This document shows positions 38,537-47,668 of a stretch of DNA of 64,000 bases, piece after piece. Numbering within the stretch: position 1 is the stretch's first letter; every line of letters starts with the position of its first letter. Below the pieces are notes generated by a model, which was given only the letters and a program-made list of their open reading frames with translations, did no database searches and was not told the DNA's origin. The translations under genes were made by a program, and so were the position numbers. This stretch comes from Labrys sp. WJW (lineage in GTDB: Bacteria; Pseudomonadota; Alphaproteobacteria; Rhizobiales; Labraceae), in assembly GCF_001676615.1 (NCBI RefSeq), contig NZ_LYXZ01000009.1, positions 62,001 through 126,000 on the forward strand, given 5' to 3'.

Positions 38537-39597
38537 CAGTCGCGCAGGAAACCTTGAACAATCCGTCCGCGGGAAGCGGCTCGCTTGCCCTGAACCTGAT
38601 GAAGCTGCGCACCTTCATCGCCCTGTTCGCCGTACTGATCTTCTTTTCGCTGGCGGCGCCGAACTTCCTCAGCACGGCCAATCTCATCCTGATGTCGAAG
38701 CATGTGGCGCTGAATGCCTTCCTGGCGATGGGCATGACCTTCGTCATCGTCACTGGCGGCATCGACCTGTCGGTCGGATCGATCGTGGGCCTGTGTGGCA
38801 TGGTCGCCGGCGGGTTGATCCTCAACGGCCTGGACCTTCGCATCGGCTACACCATCTTCTTCAACATCTACGAGGTGATGGCGATCACCCTGCTGGTGGG
38901 CATCCTGATCGGCGCCGTCAACGGATTGCTGATCACCAAGCTCAATGTCGCGCCCTTCATCGCGACGCTCGGCACGCTCTATATCGCTCGCGGCTTGGCG
39001 CTTCTCTCATCCGACGGCGCGACCTTTCCCAACCTGGTCGGGCGCGCCGATTTCGGCACGCAGGGCTATGCCGTCCTGGGAGCCGGACGTCTCCTCGGCC
39101 TGCCGGCCTCGGTCTGGATCCTCGCCGTACTGGCGCTGGCTGCCGCCTATATGGCGCGCTGCACGCCGCTCGGCCGCCACATCTTCGCGGTTGGGGGCAA
39201 TGAGCGTGCCGCGGGCCTGTCGGGCATCCGGGTCAACCGGGTGAAGCTCTTCGTCTACATGTTCTCGGGCTTTTGCGCCGCCGTCGTCGGCCTGGTGGTT
39301 TCCTCCGAATTGATGGCGTCGCATCCCGCCACCGGCGAGAGCTTCGAACTCAACGCCATCGCCGCGGCGGTGCTCGGCGGAACCTCGATGTCGGGCGGCC
39401 GCGGCACCATCGGCGGCACCATCATCGGTGCCTTCGTCATCGGCATTCTCTCCGACGGGCTGGTGATGATGGGGGTCAGCGAGTTCTGGCAGATGGTGAT
39501 CAAGGGCCTGGTGATCGTCATTGCCGTGGTGGTGGATCAGGCCCAGCGCCGGCTGCAGCAGCGCGTTGCCTTGCGCCAGATGGCGAGGCTGGCCTGA
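38533..39597 (+). CDS. Ribose-type ABC transporter permease (RbsC-like)
   Basis: The 354-residue integral membrane protein has about nine hydrophobic segments. Family hallmarks are 'MGMTFVIVTGGIDLSVGSIVGL' near residue 75-95, 'NAIAAAVLGGTSMSGGRGTIGGTIIGAFVIGIL' near 275-310, and 'GGNERAAGLSGIRVNRVKLFVY' before the last transmembrane segments. It forms the import channel with the ATPase it overlaps by four bases. The stop overlaps the start of the following dehydrogenase, so uptake and first catabolic step are coupled. Confidence 0.93.
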   Translation: MTVAQETLNNPSAGSGSLALNLMKLRTFIALFAVLIFFSLAAPNFLSTANLILMSKHVALNAFLAMGMTFVIVTGGIDLSVGSIVGLCGMVAGGLILNGLDLRIGYTIFFNIYEVMAITLLVGILIGAVNGLLITKLNVAPFIATLGTLYIARGLALLSSDGATFPNLVGRADFGTQGYAVLGAGRLLGLPASVWILAVLALAAAYMARCTPLGRHIFAVGGNERAAGLSGIRVNRVKLFVYMFSGFCAAVVGLVVSSELMASHPATGESFELNAIAAAVLGGTSMSGGRGTIGGTIIGAFVIGILSDGLVMMGVSEFWQMVIKGLVIVIAVVVDQAQRRLQQRVALRQMARLA

Positions 39598-40625
39598 TGG
39601 CGTCCTATCGCGGTGCCCTGATCGGTTGCGGCTTCTTCGCCATCAATCAGCTCCATGCCTGGCGAGACGCCGAAGGCGTCGACATCGTTGCCCTCTGCGA
39701 CCGCGATCCTGAACGCCTCGCCCAGGCGGGCGACCTTTTCGGCATCGACAGGCGTTATGGCGATGCCGAGCGGATGCTCGAGGCGGAGAAGCCGGATTTC
39801 GTCGATATCGCCACCACCGTGGCGAGCCACCGCCCGCTCGTCGAGCTCGCGGCGAAGATGGGAATTCCCGTCATCTGCCAGAAGCCCTTCGCGCTTTCGA
39901 TGGCGGATGCGCGCGCGATGGTCGAGGCCTGCCGCCTCGCCGGCGTACCGTTGATGGTGCACGAGAATTTCCGTTGGCAGAGTGCGATCCAGGCCGTGAA
40001 GACGCGTCTCGATGCCAATGCCATCGGCCGGCCCTTCTGGGCGCGCGTATCCTTCCGTTCCGGCTTCGACGTCTTCAGCGGCCAGCCCTATCTCGCCGAA
40101 GGCAAGCGTTTCATCATCGAGGACCTGGGCATCCATATCCTCGACATCGCCCGCTTCCTGTTTGGCGAGGTGACTCAGCTGAGCGCGCGCACCCAGCGGG
40201 TCAACCCTGCCATCAAGGGCGAGGACGTCGCCACGATGCTGCTCGATCACGAGGGCGGCCTGTCCTCGGTGGTCGACTGCAGCTATGCCACAAGGCTGCC
40301 GGTCGATCCTTTCCCCGAGACGCTCGTCGAGATCGACGGTTCGGCGGGCACGCTGCGGCTCGGTACGGGCTATCGCCTTGTCGTGAACGGACCCGGCGGG
40401 CGGGAGGAGGTCGACCTGTCGCCGCCATTGCTGCCCTGGGCCTCGCGCCCGTGGCACAACATCCAGGAGAGTGTGCTCGCCATCCAGCGCCATTGGCTGC
40501 ATTGCTTGCGCAATGGCGAGGAACCCTCCACGAGCGGCCGGGACAACATCGCCACGATGGCCCTGGTCGAGGCGGCCTATGCCAGCGCCGCCAGTCACCG
40601 GACGATCGAGATGGCCTCGATCTGA
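39597..40625 (+). CDS. Gfo/Idh/MocA family dehydrogenase, likely D-apiose dehydrogenase
   Basis: The 342-residue protein starts with an NAD(P) Rossmann motif ('GALIGCGFFAINQLHAW', Gly-rich at 6-12) and has 'CQKPFALS' (about 97-104), the variant of the EKP motif that marks this superfamily. A catalytic-type His lies in 'DLGIHILDIARFLFG'. D-apiose dehydrogenase (ApsD) of known apiose pathways is a Gfo/Idh/MocA enzyme and would turn D-apiose into apionolactone. Position after the ABC transporter with a one-base overlap (TGATG) and next to ApnO-, RLP- and DUF1537-like genes fits that role, but other sugars remain possible. No lactonase was found in the window. Confidence 0.75.
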   Translation: MASYRGALIGCGFFAINQLHAWRDAEGVDIVALCDRDPERLAQAGDLFGIDRRYGDAERMLEAEKPDFVDIATTVASHRPLVELAAKMGIPVICQKPFALSMADARAMVEACRLAGVPLMVHENFRWQSAIQAVKTRLDANAIGRPFWARVSFRSGFDVFSGQPYLAEGKRFIIEDLGIHILDIARFLFGEVTQLSARTQRVNPAIKGEDVATMLLDHEGGLSSVVDCSYATRLPVDPFPETLVEIDGSAGTLRLGTGYRLVVNGPGGREEVDLSPPLLPWASRPWHNIQESVLAIQRHWLHCLRNGEEPSTSGRDNIATMALVEAAYASAASHRTIEMASI

Positions 40626-40650
40626 TGCAACCGACACATCGATGATATGT

Positions 40651-40743
40651 CTTCCTGGGATCGCAGGCATCCTTGCCTGCTCTTCCTCTCCGTCCATCGC
40701 GACGCTTCCAAGAGCGGGCAAGGATGCCTGCGATCCCAGGAAG
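40651..40743. terminator. Long inverted repeat between convergent genes
   Basis: The two 34-bp arms (40651-40684 and 40710-40743) match with only one mismatch and enclose a 25-bp loop. The arms contain GGATCGCAGGCATCCTTGCC and its complement. It lies between the convergent Gfo/Idh/MocA gene (ends 40625) and the GntR gene (ends 40787), so it could act as a terminator for both, though no T-run follows either arm. Its sequence is also typical of a dispersed intergenic repeat. Confidence 0.65.
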
Positions 40744-40786
40744 GCGCGGATAGCTTGGGTCTGCGCCTTGATTCTTCGACGCTTTC

Positions 40787-41509
40787 TCAGGCCGAAGCAG
40801 CGGTCTGGTGAACGTAGAGCGAGGCGGAACGATCGAGGTGCCTGACCATCGCCTGTTCCGCGCCGTCCGGATCATGGGCGATGATGCAGTTGAGGATGTC
40901 CTCATGCTCGGACAAGGTGTAGTTCTCCTTGCCGGTCCAGATCAGCAAGTCGGTGTGGTACTGCTTCAGCCAGCCGAGCATGGCCTCGCTCATCGCTTCG
41001 AACAGCGGGTTGCCGGAGATGGCGGCGATACGCGTGTGGAACAGCATGTCCGCATTGATGAAGGCATCGGCGTCGCCAAGGTTTGCGCGCTGGCGCACAA
41101 GGGCCTCCTGCAGCCCGGCGACCGCCTGCGCATCCGCCTTCTGGGCTGCCTGGCGCACCATGCCCAACTCGAAGAAGCGGCGCGCCTCCTTCAGATGCTC
41201 CAGCGAGGCCGGGGAGCTCGACAGGAGCACGCTGGCGGCATCGTCGACCTGCTGGAAGATCGACCTGGCGGTGGGCTGGCGAACGCGCGCGCGCTCGCCA
41301 TGGGAAATGGTGAGCAAGCCGAAAATGCTCAGCTGCTGCATGGCCTCGCGGATGGCGGGACGGCCGACGCCGAGGCGGTCCATCAATTCGCGTTCGGAAG
41401 GGAAGGGATCGCCCGGCTGCAGCTCTCCGCTGGTGATCAGCGCCTTGAGGCGGTCGAAAACCTCATCGGAGAGCTTGCGACGGACAATGCGTTGATCGGT
41501 GATGGGCAT
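40787..41509 (-). CDS. GntR-family (FadR/NanR-type) transcriptional regulator
   Basis: The 240-residue regulator has a winged helix of GntR type ('KLSDEVFDRLKALITSGELQPGDPFPSERELMDRLGVGRPAIREAMQQL', residues about 12-62) and an FCD ligand domain with the metal/ligand His residues ('MLFHTRIAAISGNPLF', 'HEDILNCIIAHDPDGAEQAMVRHLDRS'). The start MPITDQ at 41509 is preferred to an in-frame one 42 codons earlier, since the domain starts here. It is divergent from the RLP gene, with operator copy B between. By family it is likely a repressor released by a pathway intermediate, and copy A at 32542 would put the whole island under it. Confidence 0.88.
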   Translation of the reverse strand: MPITDQRIVRRKLSDEVFDRLKALITSGELQPGDPFPSERELMDRLGVGRPAIREAMQQLSIFGLLTISHGERARVRQPTARSIFQQVDDAASVLLSSSPASLEHLKEARRFFELGMVRQAAQKADAQAVAGLQEALVRQRANLGDADAFINADMLFHTRIAAISGNPLFEAMSEAMLGWLKQYHTDLLIWTGKENYTLSEHEDILNCIIAHDPDGAEQAMVRHLDRSASLYVHQTAASA

Positions 41510-41643
41510 GGGGCATTCCGATTGAGGCCGTGTGTTCGACGGTCTTTGCCGCCTGTTTTGCTGCGAGGCAAGCCGCTCCTGCAACAGTGCCACCGCCGTC
41601 CGGAAACAGACAAGGGCGAATTTCCATTGCTTCAACTCAAGTC

Positions 41644-41659
41644 ATGATATACTCATCAT
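41644..41659. promoter_or_regulatory. GntR-type operator, copy B
   Basis: The dyad ATGAT (41644-41648), six-base spacer ATACTC, ATCAT (41655-41659) sits in the divergent region between the GntR regulator gene and the RuBisCO-like gene. It matches copy A at 32542-32557 in both arms, in the last three spacer bases (CTC) and in the ACC that follows the right arm. The position suggests autoregulation and control of the plus-strand genes. Confidence 0.75.
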
Positions 41660-41706
41660 ACCTGTTAAGCAATTCCAGATCGGGCGCTGCCGAGCCCGCC
41701 AACTGA

Positions 41707-42984
41707 ATGGGTGCCATGTCCGTCATTCGCATGACCTATCGCATCGAGACGGCCGGCGACATCGAGAAGCTGGCAGCCAAGATCGCAAGCGACCAGTCGA
41801 CCGGCACCTTCGTCAGCCTGCCGGGCGAAACGCCGGAGCTGAAGGCGCGCGTGGCTGCGCGCGTCGTGGCGATCCGGCCCCTGGAGGCCCTGGAAATCCC
41901 TTCGATTCCCGACCCGTCGGCGCCGGCCGGCGCGATCTACCGGCGTGCCGATGTCGACATCGATTTTCCGATCGAGGCGATCGGCACCGACCTGGCGGCG
42001 CTGATGACGATCACCATCGGCGGCGTCTATTCGATCAAGGGGTTCAGCGGCATCCGCGTCGCCGGCATGCAATTGCCCGAGGCCTTCACGGCTGCCTATC
42101 CCGGCCCGCAATTCGGCATGGCGGGCACCCGGCGGCTGACCGGTGTCGAGGTCAGGCCGGTGATCGGCTCCATCGTCAAGCCTGCCTTGGGGCTGCGCCC
42201 GCCCGAATCGGCCGAGCAGGTGCGCGAACTCGTCGAAGCCGAGGTCGACTTCATCAAGGACGACGAGAAGCTGGCGAGCCCGGCCTATTCCAGCCTCGAG
42301 GATCGCGTGAAGGCGATCATGCCCGTCATCCTCGATCATGAGCAGAAGACCGGCAAGAAGGTGATGTATGCCTTCGGCATCTCCCACAGCGATCCCGACG
42401 AGATGATGCGCAACCACGACATCGTCGCCCGGGCCGGCGGCAATGCCGCGGTGATCAACATCAATTCGGTGGGCCTTGGCGGCCTGTCCTTCCTGCGCAA
42501 GCGCTCGCATCTGGCGTTGCACGCCCATCGCAATGGCTGGGATATCCTCACGCGGCATCCTGGCCTCGGCATGGATTTCGAGGTCTATCAGCAGTTCTGG
42601 CGGCTGCTCGGCATCGATCAGTTCCAGATCAACGGTATCCGCGCCAAATACTGGGAGTCGGACGAATCTTTCGTGCGCTCCTTCCGGGCGGTGACGACGC
42701 CCCTGTTCGAGGGCGATGTCTGCCCCGTGCCGGTCGTCTGTTCGGGCCAATGGGGCGGCCAGGCGCCGGATACCTATGCCCGTACCGGCAAGACCGTGGA
42801 CCTGCTCTATCTGTGCGGTGGCGGGGTGGTCAGTCATCCCGGCGGCCCGGCGGCGGGCGTGCGCGCCGTCAGGCAGGCCTGGGAGGCCGCCGTCCAGGGG
42901 GTGCCGCTCGAAGCCTATGCGCGCGAGCATCGCGAACTCGCTCAATCCCTGCAGAAATTCGGTGCCGATGCGGCTGCATCCTGA
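41707..42984 (+). CDS. RuBisCO-like protein, likely 3-oxo-isoapionate-4-phosphate lyase
   Basis: The 425-residue protein is a RuBisCO large-subunit homologue. It keeps 'SIVKPALGL' (Lys158, matching RuBisCO Lys175; the next active-site Lys is Ala here) and 'DFIKDDE' (Lys184, Asp186, Glu187, the carbamylated lysine and metal ligands), with His in 'LHAHRNGW' near 272. It is thus a form IV or RuBisCO-like enzyme, not a CO2 fixer. The two RLPs known from D-apionate catabolism act on 3-oxo-isoapionate 4-phosphate: OiaC decarboxylates it, OiaX hydrolyses it to 3-phosphoglycerate and glycolate. Which of the two this is cannot be told by eye. ATG 41707, 41716 or 41731 may be the true start. The DUF1537 kinase follows. 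Confidence 0.82.
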   Translation: MGAMSVIRMTYRIETAGDIEKLAAKIASDQSTGTFVSLPGETPELKARVAARVVAIRPLEALEIPSIPDPSAPAGAIYRRADVDIDFPIEAIGTDLAALMTITIGGVYSIKGFSGIRVAGMQLPEAFTAAYPGPQFGMAGTRRLTGVEVRPVIGSIVKPALGLRPPESAEQVRELVEAEVDFIKDDEKLASPAYSSLEDRVKAIMPVILDHEQKTGKKVMYAFGISHSDPDEMMRNHDIVARAGGNAAVININSVGLGGLSFLRKRSHLALHAHRNGWDILTRHPGLGMDFEVYQQFWRLLGIDQFQINGIRAKYWESDESFVRSFRAVTTPLFEGDVCPVPVVCSGQWGGQAPDTYARTGKTVDLLYLCGGGVVSHPGGPAAGVRAVRQAWEAAVQGVPLEAYAREHRELAQSLQKFGADAAAS

Positions 42985-43003
42985 GCTCCACAAGGAAAGA
43001 ACG

Positions 43004-44335
43004 ATGTCGGGCTTGCTGCTCTCCTATTATGGCGACGATTTCACCGGGTCCACCGATGTGATGGAAGCACTGGCCTCCCATGGCGTGCGCACCGCCCTGT
43101 TCCTCCAGCCGCCCTCCGCGGCGCAGCGCGAGCGCCTGGGTGAGTGCGATGCCATCGGCCTTGCCGGCACCAGCCGCAGCCAAAACCCAGCCTGGATGGA
43201 TGCCGAACTCACCCCGGCCCTCGGATGGCTGAAGCAGCTGGGCGCAGGCATCTGCCACTACAAGGTCTGCTCCACCTTCGACTCCAGTCCGGCGATCGGC
43301 AATATCGGCCGCGCCATCGAGATCGGCAGCAAGGTCTTCGCACAGCGGCAGGTCCCGCTGGTGGTCGGCGCGCCCCAGCTCCGGCGCTATACCAGCTTCG
43401 GCACCCTGTTCGCCGCCTATCAGGGCCAGGTCTATCGCATCGACCGTCATCCGGTGATGAGCCGCCATCCGGTGACGCCGATGGACGAGGCGGACCTTCG
43501 CCTGCACCTTGCCCGGCAGACGCGGGGCAGCATCGGCCTCGTCGACATCGCGGCGCTGGTGGCGGCCGATGCCGACGGCATCGTCGATGCCGTGCTGGCG
43601 AGAGGCGAGGACATCGTCCTCCTCGATGTCAACGACGATGCCACCCAATTGCAGGCAGGGCGCCAGCTCCTGCGCCTGCAGCCAAGGCTCGGGCCCTTCG
43701 TGGCCGGGTCTTCGGGGGTCGAATATGCGCTGCTGCGCGCCTGGCAGGAAACCGGCTTAGTCGGCGGGAAAAGCTCCTTTGCCGCGCCCGGCATTGCCGA
43801 TCGCATCGCCGTGGTGTCGGGGAGCTGCTCCCCCACCACGGAGCGGCAGATCCGCCATGCCACCGCCAACGGGTTCGACGGCGTTGCGCTGGACCCGCGC
43901 GCGCTCATCAGCCATGGCGAGGCGGCCATTGCCGAAGCCGTCGCCGGCGGCCTTGAAAGGCTGGAGCAGGGACGCAGCGTCATCCTCTACACCGCGCTCG
44001 GACCGAGCACCGATATTGGTGACGGGTTCGAGGACGACGGGGACCGCAACCGCATCGGCGTGGCGCTGGGCCGGATCCAGAAGGCTCTCGTCGAACGGGC
44101 AGGCTTGCGCCGGGCGGTCATTGCCGGCGGCGATACGTCGAGCCACGCCTTGCGCGAGCTCGGGATTTTCGCGCTGACGACGAGGCTGCCCTTGCCCTCC
44201 TGTCCTGGCTCCCCCCTGTGCACGGCCTATGCGGACGCGCCGGCCTTCGAAGGGCTGGAGATCGCGCTCAAAGGCGGTCAGGTCGGCGGCGACGACTATT
44301 TTTCGATGATACGCGACGGCCGTGGCTCGGCTTGA
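43004..44335 (+). CDS. oiaK: DUF1537 four-carbon acid sugar kinase family, likely 3-oxo-isoapionate kinase
   Basis: The 443-residue protein has the N-terminal DUF1537 motif 'YYGDDFTGSTDVMEAL' (8-23) and a C-terminal nucleotide-binding part ('VVSGSCSPTTERQI' near 270, 'VIAGGDTSSHALRELGI' near 370-386, 'LKGGQVGGDDYF' at the end). The family phosphorylates four- and five-carbon sugar acids; OiaK of apionate pathways belongs here. The product would be the substrate of the RLP encoded just upstream (19-bp gap, ribosome-binding site AAGGAAAG). The start at 43004 gives the family N-terminus; longer frames read through the RLP gene. Confidence 0.8.
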   Translation: MSGLLLSYYGDDFTGSTDVMEALASHGVRTALFLQPPSAAQRERLGECDAIGLAGTSRSQNPAWMDAELTPALGWLKQLGAGICHYKVCSTFDSSPAIGNIGRAIEIGSKVFAQRQVPLVVGAPQLRRYTSFGTLFAAYQGQVYRIDRHPVMSRHPVTPMDEADLRLHLARQTRGSIGLVDIAALVAADADGIVDAVLARGEDIVLLDVNDDATQLQAGRQLLRLQPRLGPFVAGSSGVEYALLRAWQETGLVGGKSSFAAPGIADRIAVVSGSCSPTTERQIRHATANGFDGVALDPRALISHGEAAIAEAVAGGLERLEQGRSVILYTALGPSTDIGDGFEDDGDRNRIGVALGRIQKALVERAGLRRAVIAGGDTSSHALRELGIFALTTRLPLPSCPGSPLCTAYADAPAFEGLEIALKGGQVGGDDYFSMIRDGRGSA

Positions 44336-44385
44336 TCACGACGGCCGGTCGCGTTTCTCCCATCCGGTGCAAAGCAGAGAAGGGC

Positions 44386-45114
44386 TCAGTTCGTCTTGTC
44401 CTGGCTTTCCGGGGCAGACAGGACAATACCCGTCATCGGTTCGACCCAGCTGATATTGTCGCGCACCGATTGCACGCCGGGCGTGTTCTCGGCGATGATC
44501 CGGATGGCGTTGCGCTGGTTTTCATCGGTGATCACACCGCTCAGTTCCACCCGGCCATTCTGGACCTCGACCCGGATGGCGCCGGCCGGCGCCCATGGCT
44601 GCGCCTGGAATTCGGCCTCGATGGCAGCCTTGATGCCTTGGTCGCTCACCGGTTGCTCTTCATAGGGCTGGCGCAGGAACTCGGCCAGGGTCCGCACCAG
44701 ATCCGCGCGGGACAGCAGGCCGACGACCCTGTCGTTTTCGATGACGGGCAAGCGCTTGATGCCATGCTGCTCCATGAGGAACACGGCTTCCTCGAGCCGC
44801 TCGTTCGGGGCGACGACGATGACGTCCCTGGTCATCACCTCATCGACCCGGCGCCCATGGGTCTGCGCATAGGCCTGGGCCAGGTGTCCCGCCTTGAACA
44901 GGGAACTGAACCAGCTTGCCCCGATCTTCTCCGTGCCGAGCTCGGGGCGGCGAAGCAGGTCTCCTTCGCTGAGAATGCCGGCCAGCCGGCCGTCTTCACC
45001 GATGACCGGCAGGCCGCTTATGTGCGAGCGGACCATGACGTCGATCGCCTGGGACAAAGTGGTTTGGGGTGTCACGCTGACGATGTTGCGTGTCATCACG
45101 TCTGCGACCCGCAT
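44386..45114 (-). CDS. CBS-pair / BON domain protein
   Basis: The 242-residue protein has two CBS motifs (about 1-60, 'MRVADVMTRNIVSVTPQTTLSQAIDVM', and about 95-150, 'VDEVMTRDVIVVAPNERLEEAVFLM') and a BON-like domain (about 165-230, 'IEVQNGRVELSGVI'-type sequence, here 'IRVEVQNGRVELSGVITDENQRNAI'). CBS pairs usually bind adenosyl nucleotides. AAGGAGG sits at the right distance before ATG 45114; longer frames are discarded. A FixK-type box lies about 87 bp upstream (45201-45214), so it should be induced at low oxygen. It is likely an energy- or redox-state sensor; partner unknown. Confidence 0.85.
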   Translation of the reverse strand: MRVADVMTRNIVSVTPQTTLSQAIDVMVRSHISGLPVIGEDGRLAGILSEGDLLRRPELGTEKIGASWFSSLFKAGHLAQAYAQTHGRRVDEVMTRDVIVVAPNERLEEAVFLMEQHGIKRLPVIENDRVVGLLSRADLVRTLAEFLRQPYEEQPVSDQGIKAAIEAEFQAQPWAPAGAIRVEVQNGRVELSGVITDENQRNAIRIIAENTPGVQSVRDNISWVEPMTGIVLSAPESQDKTN

Positions 45115-45200
45115 GGTGGCCTCCTTGCTGTTGGGTGGGCGGCCGGCATAGGGCGCGACCCGGTGGTTGCTGTCGGATAGCGGCTGAAGCGTCGGCCGCA

Positions 45201-45214
45201 TTGAGCTCACGCAA
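45201..45214 (-). promoter_or_regulatory. FixK/FNR-type box upstream of CBS-BON gene
   Basis: TTGA-(GCTCAC)-GCAA matches the Bradyrhizobium FixK2 box pattern TTG(A/C)-N6-(T/G)CAA exactly. The pattern is symmetric; the only gene start it could serve is the CBS-BON gene on the minus strand (87 bp to the ATG), since xfp ends at 45227. Confidence 0.6.
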
Positions 45215-45226
45215 GCTGGGCGAGCC

Positions 45227-47608
45227 TCAATTCGTGCCATGCGGCCAGACCCAGTTCTTGATCTCGGGCATGTCGTCGCCATGGCGCCGGACGTAGTCCT
45301 CATGCTCGATCAGCTTGTTGCGCAGCGCCTGCTTTACATGGGCGGCCGCCGGCAGCAGGCCGGGGATGCGATCGATGGCGGCTATGGCGAGATGGAAGCG
45401 ATCGAGACCGTTGATCACCGTCATGTCGAAAGGCGTCGTGGTCGTGCCCTCTTCCTTGAAGCCATGCACGTGGAAATTGTCGTGATTGGTCCGCCTGTAG
45501 GTCAGGCGATGGATGAGATAGGGATAGCCGTGATAGGCGAAGATCACGGGCTTGTCGGTGGTGAACAGCCCGTCGAATTCGCGCTGCTCGAGCCCATGCG
45601 GATGCTGGCTGGGATCCTGCAGGGCCATGAGGTCGACCACGTTGACGACGCGGATCTTCAGCGAGGGACAATGCTGGCGCAGGAGATCGACGGCGGCCAG
45701 CGTTTCCAGCGTCGGCACGTCGCCGGCGCAGGCCATCACCACGTCCGGTTCGCTGCCCTGATCGTTGCAGGCGAAATCCCATAGGCCGATGCCGGCGCGG
45801 CAATGGCGTACCGCCGCTTCCATGTCCAGCCATTGGGGAGCGGGCTGCTTGCCGGCGACGATGACGTTGATACGGTCATAGGTGTGCAGGCAATGGTCGG
45901 CGACATGGAGCAGCGTGTTGGCGTCCGGCGGCAGGTAGACCCGCACGATGTCGGCCTTCTTGTTGGCGACAAGGTCGATGAAGCCGGGATCCTGGTGGCT
46001 GAAGCCGTTATGGTCCTGGCGCCAGACATGGGAACTGAGCAGATAGTTGAACGAGGCGATCGGCTGGCGCCAGGCGAGCTCGCGCGACACCTTCAACCAT
46101 TTGGCATGCTGGTTGAACATCGAATCGACGATGTGGATGAAGGCCTCGTAGCAATTGAACAGGCCGTGGCGGCCCGTCAGCAGATAGCCTTCCAGCCATC
46201 CCTGGCACAGATGCTCGCTCAGCACCTCCATCACGCGTCCGTCGGGCGACAGATGGACGTCTTCCGGCAGGCGAGGCTCCATCCAGGTGCGATCCGTCAC
46301 CTCCAGCACGGCGTCGAGCCGGTTGGAGGTGGTCTCGTCGGGACCCATGATGCGGAAATTGCGGGCCTCGGCGTTGAGGCGCATCACCTCGCCCAGATAG
46401 CGCCCGAGGACCCGGGTCGCCTCCGCATTGGTCCTGCCGGGGGATGTCACCGCAACCGCAAAGGCGCGCGGGTCGGGGCAGTGCAGGTGATATTTCCGGC
46501 CGCCATTGGTGTGGGGGTTGGCGCCCATGCGCCGGTCGCCCTCGGGAGCCAGTGCTTTCAGCTCCGGCAGGAGGCGGCCTTCGGCATCGAAGAGCTGGCC
46601 GGGTTCATAGCTTCGCATCCAGGATTCGAGCAGAGCGAGATGGCCGGGGTTTTCCGCAAGGCCGCTGAGCGGCACCTGGTGGGAGCGCCAGAAGCCTTCT
46701 GTCTTGAGGCCGTCGACCTCCTTGGGGCCCGTCCAGCCCTTGGGACTGCGCAATACGATCATCGGCCAGCGCGGTCGCTCCGTCTCGCCTTTGCTACGGG
46801 CCGCAACCTGGATGGCGCGAATGCGGGCAAAGGCCTGGTCGAAGGCCGCAGCCATGGCCTGGTGCATCGGAACCGGCTCCGAGCCCTCGACGAAGAGGAC
46901 TTCGTGACCCAGGCCCTCGAAGAGCTTGCGGATTTCCTCGTCGCCGAGCCGGCCTAAGATCGTGGGTCCTGCGATCTTGTAGCCGTTGAGATGCAGGATC
47001 GGCAGCACCGCGCCGTCATGGACGGGATTGACGAACTTGTTGGAATGCCAGGATGCGGCGAGGGGACCGGTCTCGGCCTCGCCGTCGCCGACCACGCAGG
47101 CAACGACCAGGTCCGGATTGTCGAAAGCCGCGCCATAGGCATGGACCAGGGCATAGCCCAACTCGCCGCCTTCGTGGATCGAGCCGGGCGTGTCCGGGGA
47201 GGCGTGGCTGGGGATGCCGCCCGGGAAGGAGAATTGCCGGAACAGGCGGCGCAGCCCGTCTTCATCCTCGGAGATCTCCGGATAGATCTCCCTGTAGCTG
47301 CCTTCCAGATAGGTGTTGGCCACCATGGCCGGCCCGCCATGGCCGGGGCCGCAGATGAAGACGACATCGAGATCGTCGCGCTTGATGACGCGATTGAGAT
47401 GGGCATAGAGGAAGTTCAGGCCCGGCGTGGTGCCCCAATGGCCGAGCAGCCGCGGCTTGACATGGTCGAGCGTGAGGGGATCGCGCAGGAGCGGGTTGTC
47501 GAGGAGGTAGATCTGCCCGACCGACAGATAGTTGGCAGCACGCCAATAGCGGTCGATGAGGGCGAGTTCTTCGGGCTTCAGGGCGGTGGTCTTCAGGGCT
47601 GTGGTCAT
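45227..47608 (-). CDS. xfp: Xylulose-5-P/fructose-6-P phosphoketolase
   Basis: The 793-residue enzyme cleaves xylulose 5-phosphate (and often fructose 6-phosphate) with phosphate to acetyl phosphate plus glyceraldehyde 3-phosphate (or erythrose 4-phosphate), using thiamine diphosphate. Visible motifs are the N-terminal '[15 protein letters not shown]', the ThDP-binding '[19 protein letters not shown]' at 174-192, 'GPGHGGPA' at 87-94 and the C-terminal '[18 protein letters not shown]'. Length is normal. It lies 60 bp behind fixK on the same strand and may be read with it. With acetate kinase at 54422 it gives ATP through acetyl phosphate under oxygen limitation. Confidence 0.96.
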   Translation of the reverse strand: MTTALKTTALKPEELALIDRYWRAANYLSVGQIYLLDNPLLRDPLTLDHVKPRLLGHWGTTPGLNFLYAHLNRVIKRDDLDVVFICGPGHGGPAMVANTYLEGSYREIYPEISEDEDGLRRLFRQFSFPGGIPSHASPDTPGSIHEGGELGYALVHAYGAAFDNPDLVVACVVGDGEAETGPLAASWHSNKFVNPVHDGAVLPILHLNGYKIAGPTILGRLGDEEIRKLFEGLGHEVLFVEGSEPVPMHQAMAAAFDQAFARIRAIQVAARSKGETERPRWPMIVLRSPKGWTGPKEVDGLKTEGFWRSHQVPLSGLAENPGHLALLESWMRSYEPGQLFDAEGRLLPELKALAPEGDRRMGANPHTNGGRKYHLHCPDPRAFAVAVTSPGRTNAEATRVLGRYLGEVMRLNAEARNFRIMGPDETTSNRLDAVLEVTDRTWMEPRLPEDVHLSPDGRVMEVLSEHLCQGWLEGYLLTGRHGLFNCYEAFIHIVDSMFNQHAKWLKVSRELAWRQPIASFNYLLSSHVWRQDHNGFSHQDPGFIDLVANKKADIVRVYLPPDANTLLHVADHCLHTYDRINVIVAGKQPAPQWLDMEAAVRHCRAGIGLWDFACNDQGSEPDVVMACAGDVPTLETLAAVDLLRQHCPSLKIRVVNVVDLMALQDPSQHPHGLEQREFDGLFTTDKPVIFAYHGYPYLIHRLTYRRTNHDNFHVHGFKEEGTTTTPFDMTVINGLDRFHLAIAAIDRIPGLLPAAAHVKQALRNKLIEHEDYVRRHGDDMPEIKNWVWPHGTN

Positions 47609-47668
47609 GGCAAGGGCTTCGAGATTTCCACGAGGGCGGGACGGGGTGCTGGTCGAAGGCGCTTCCAG

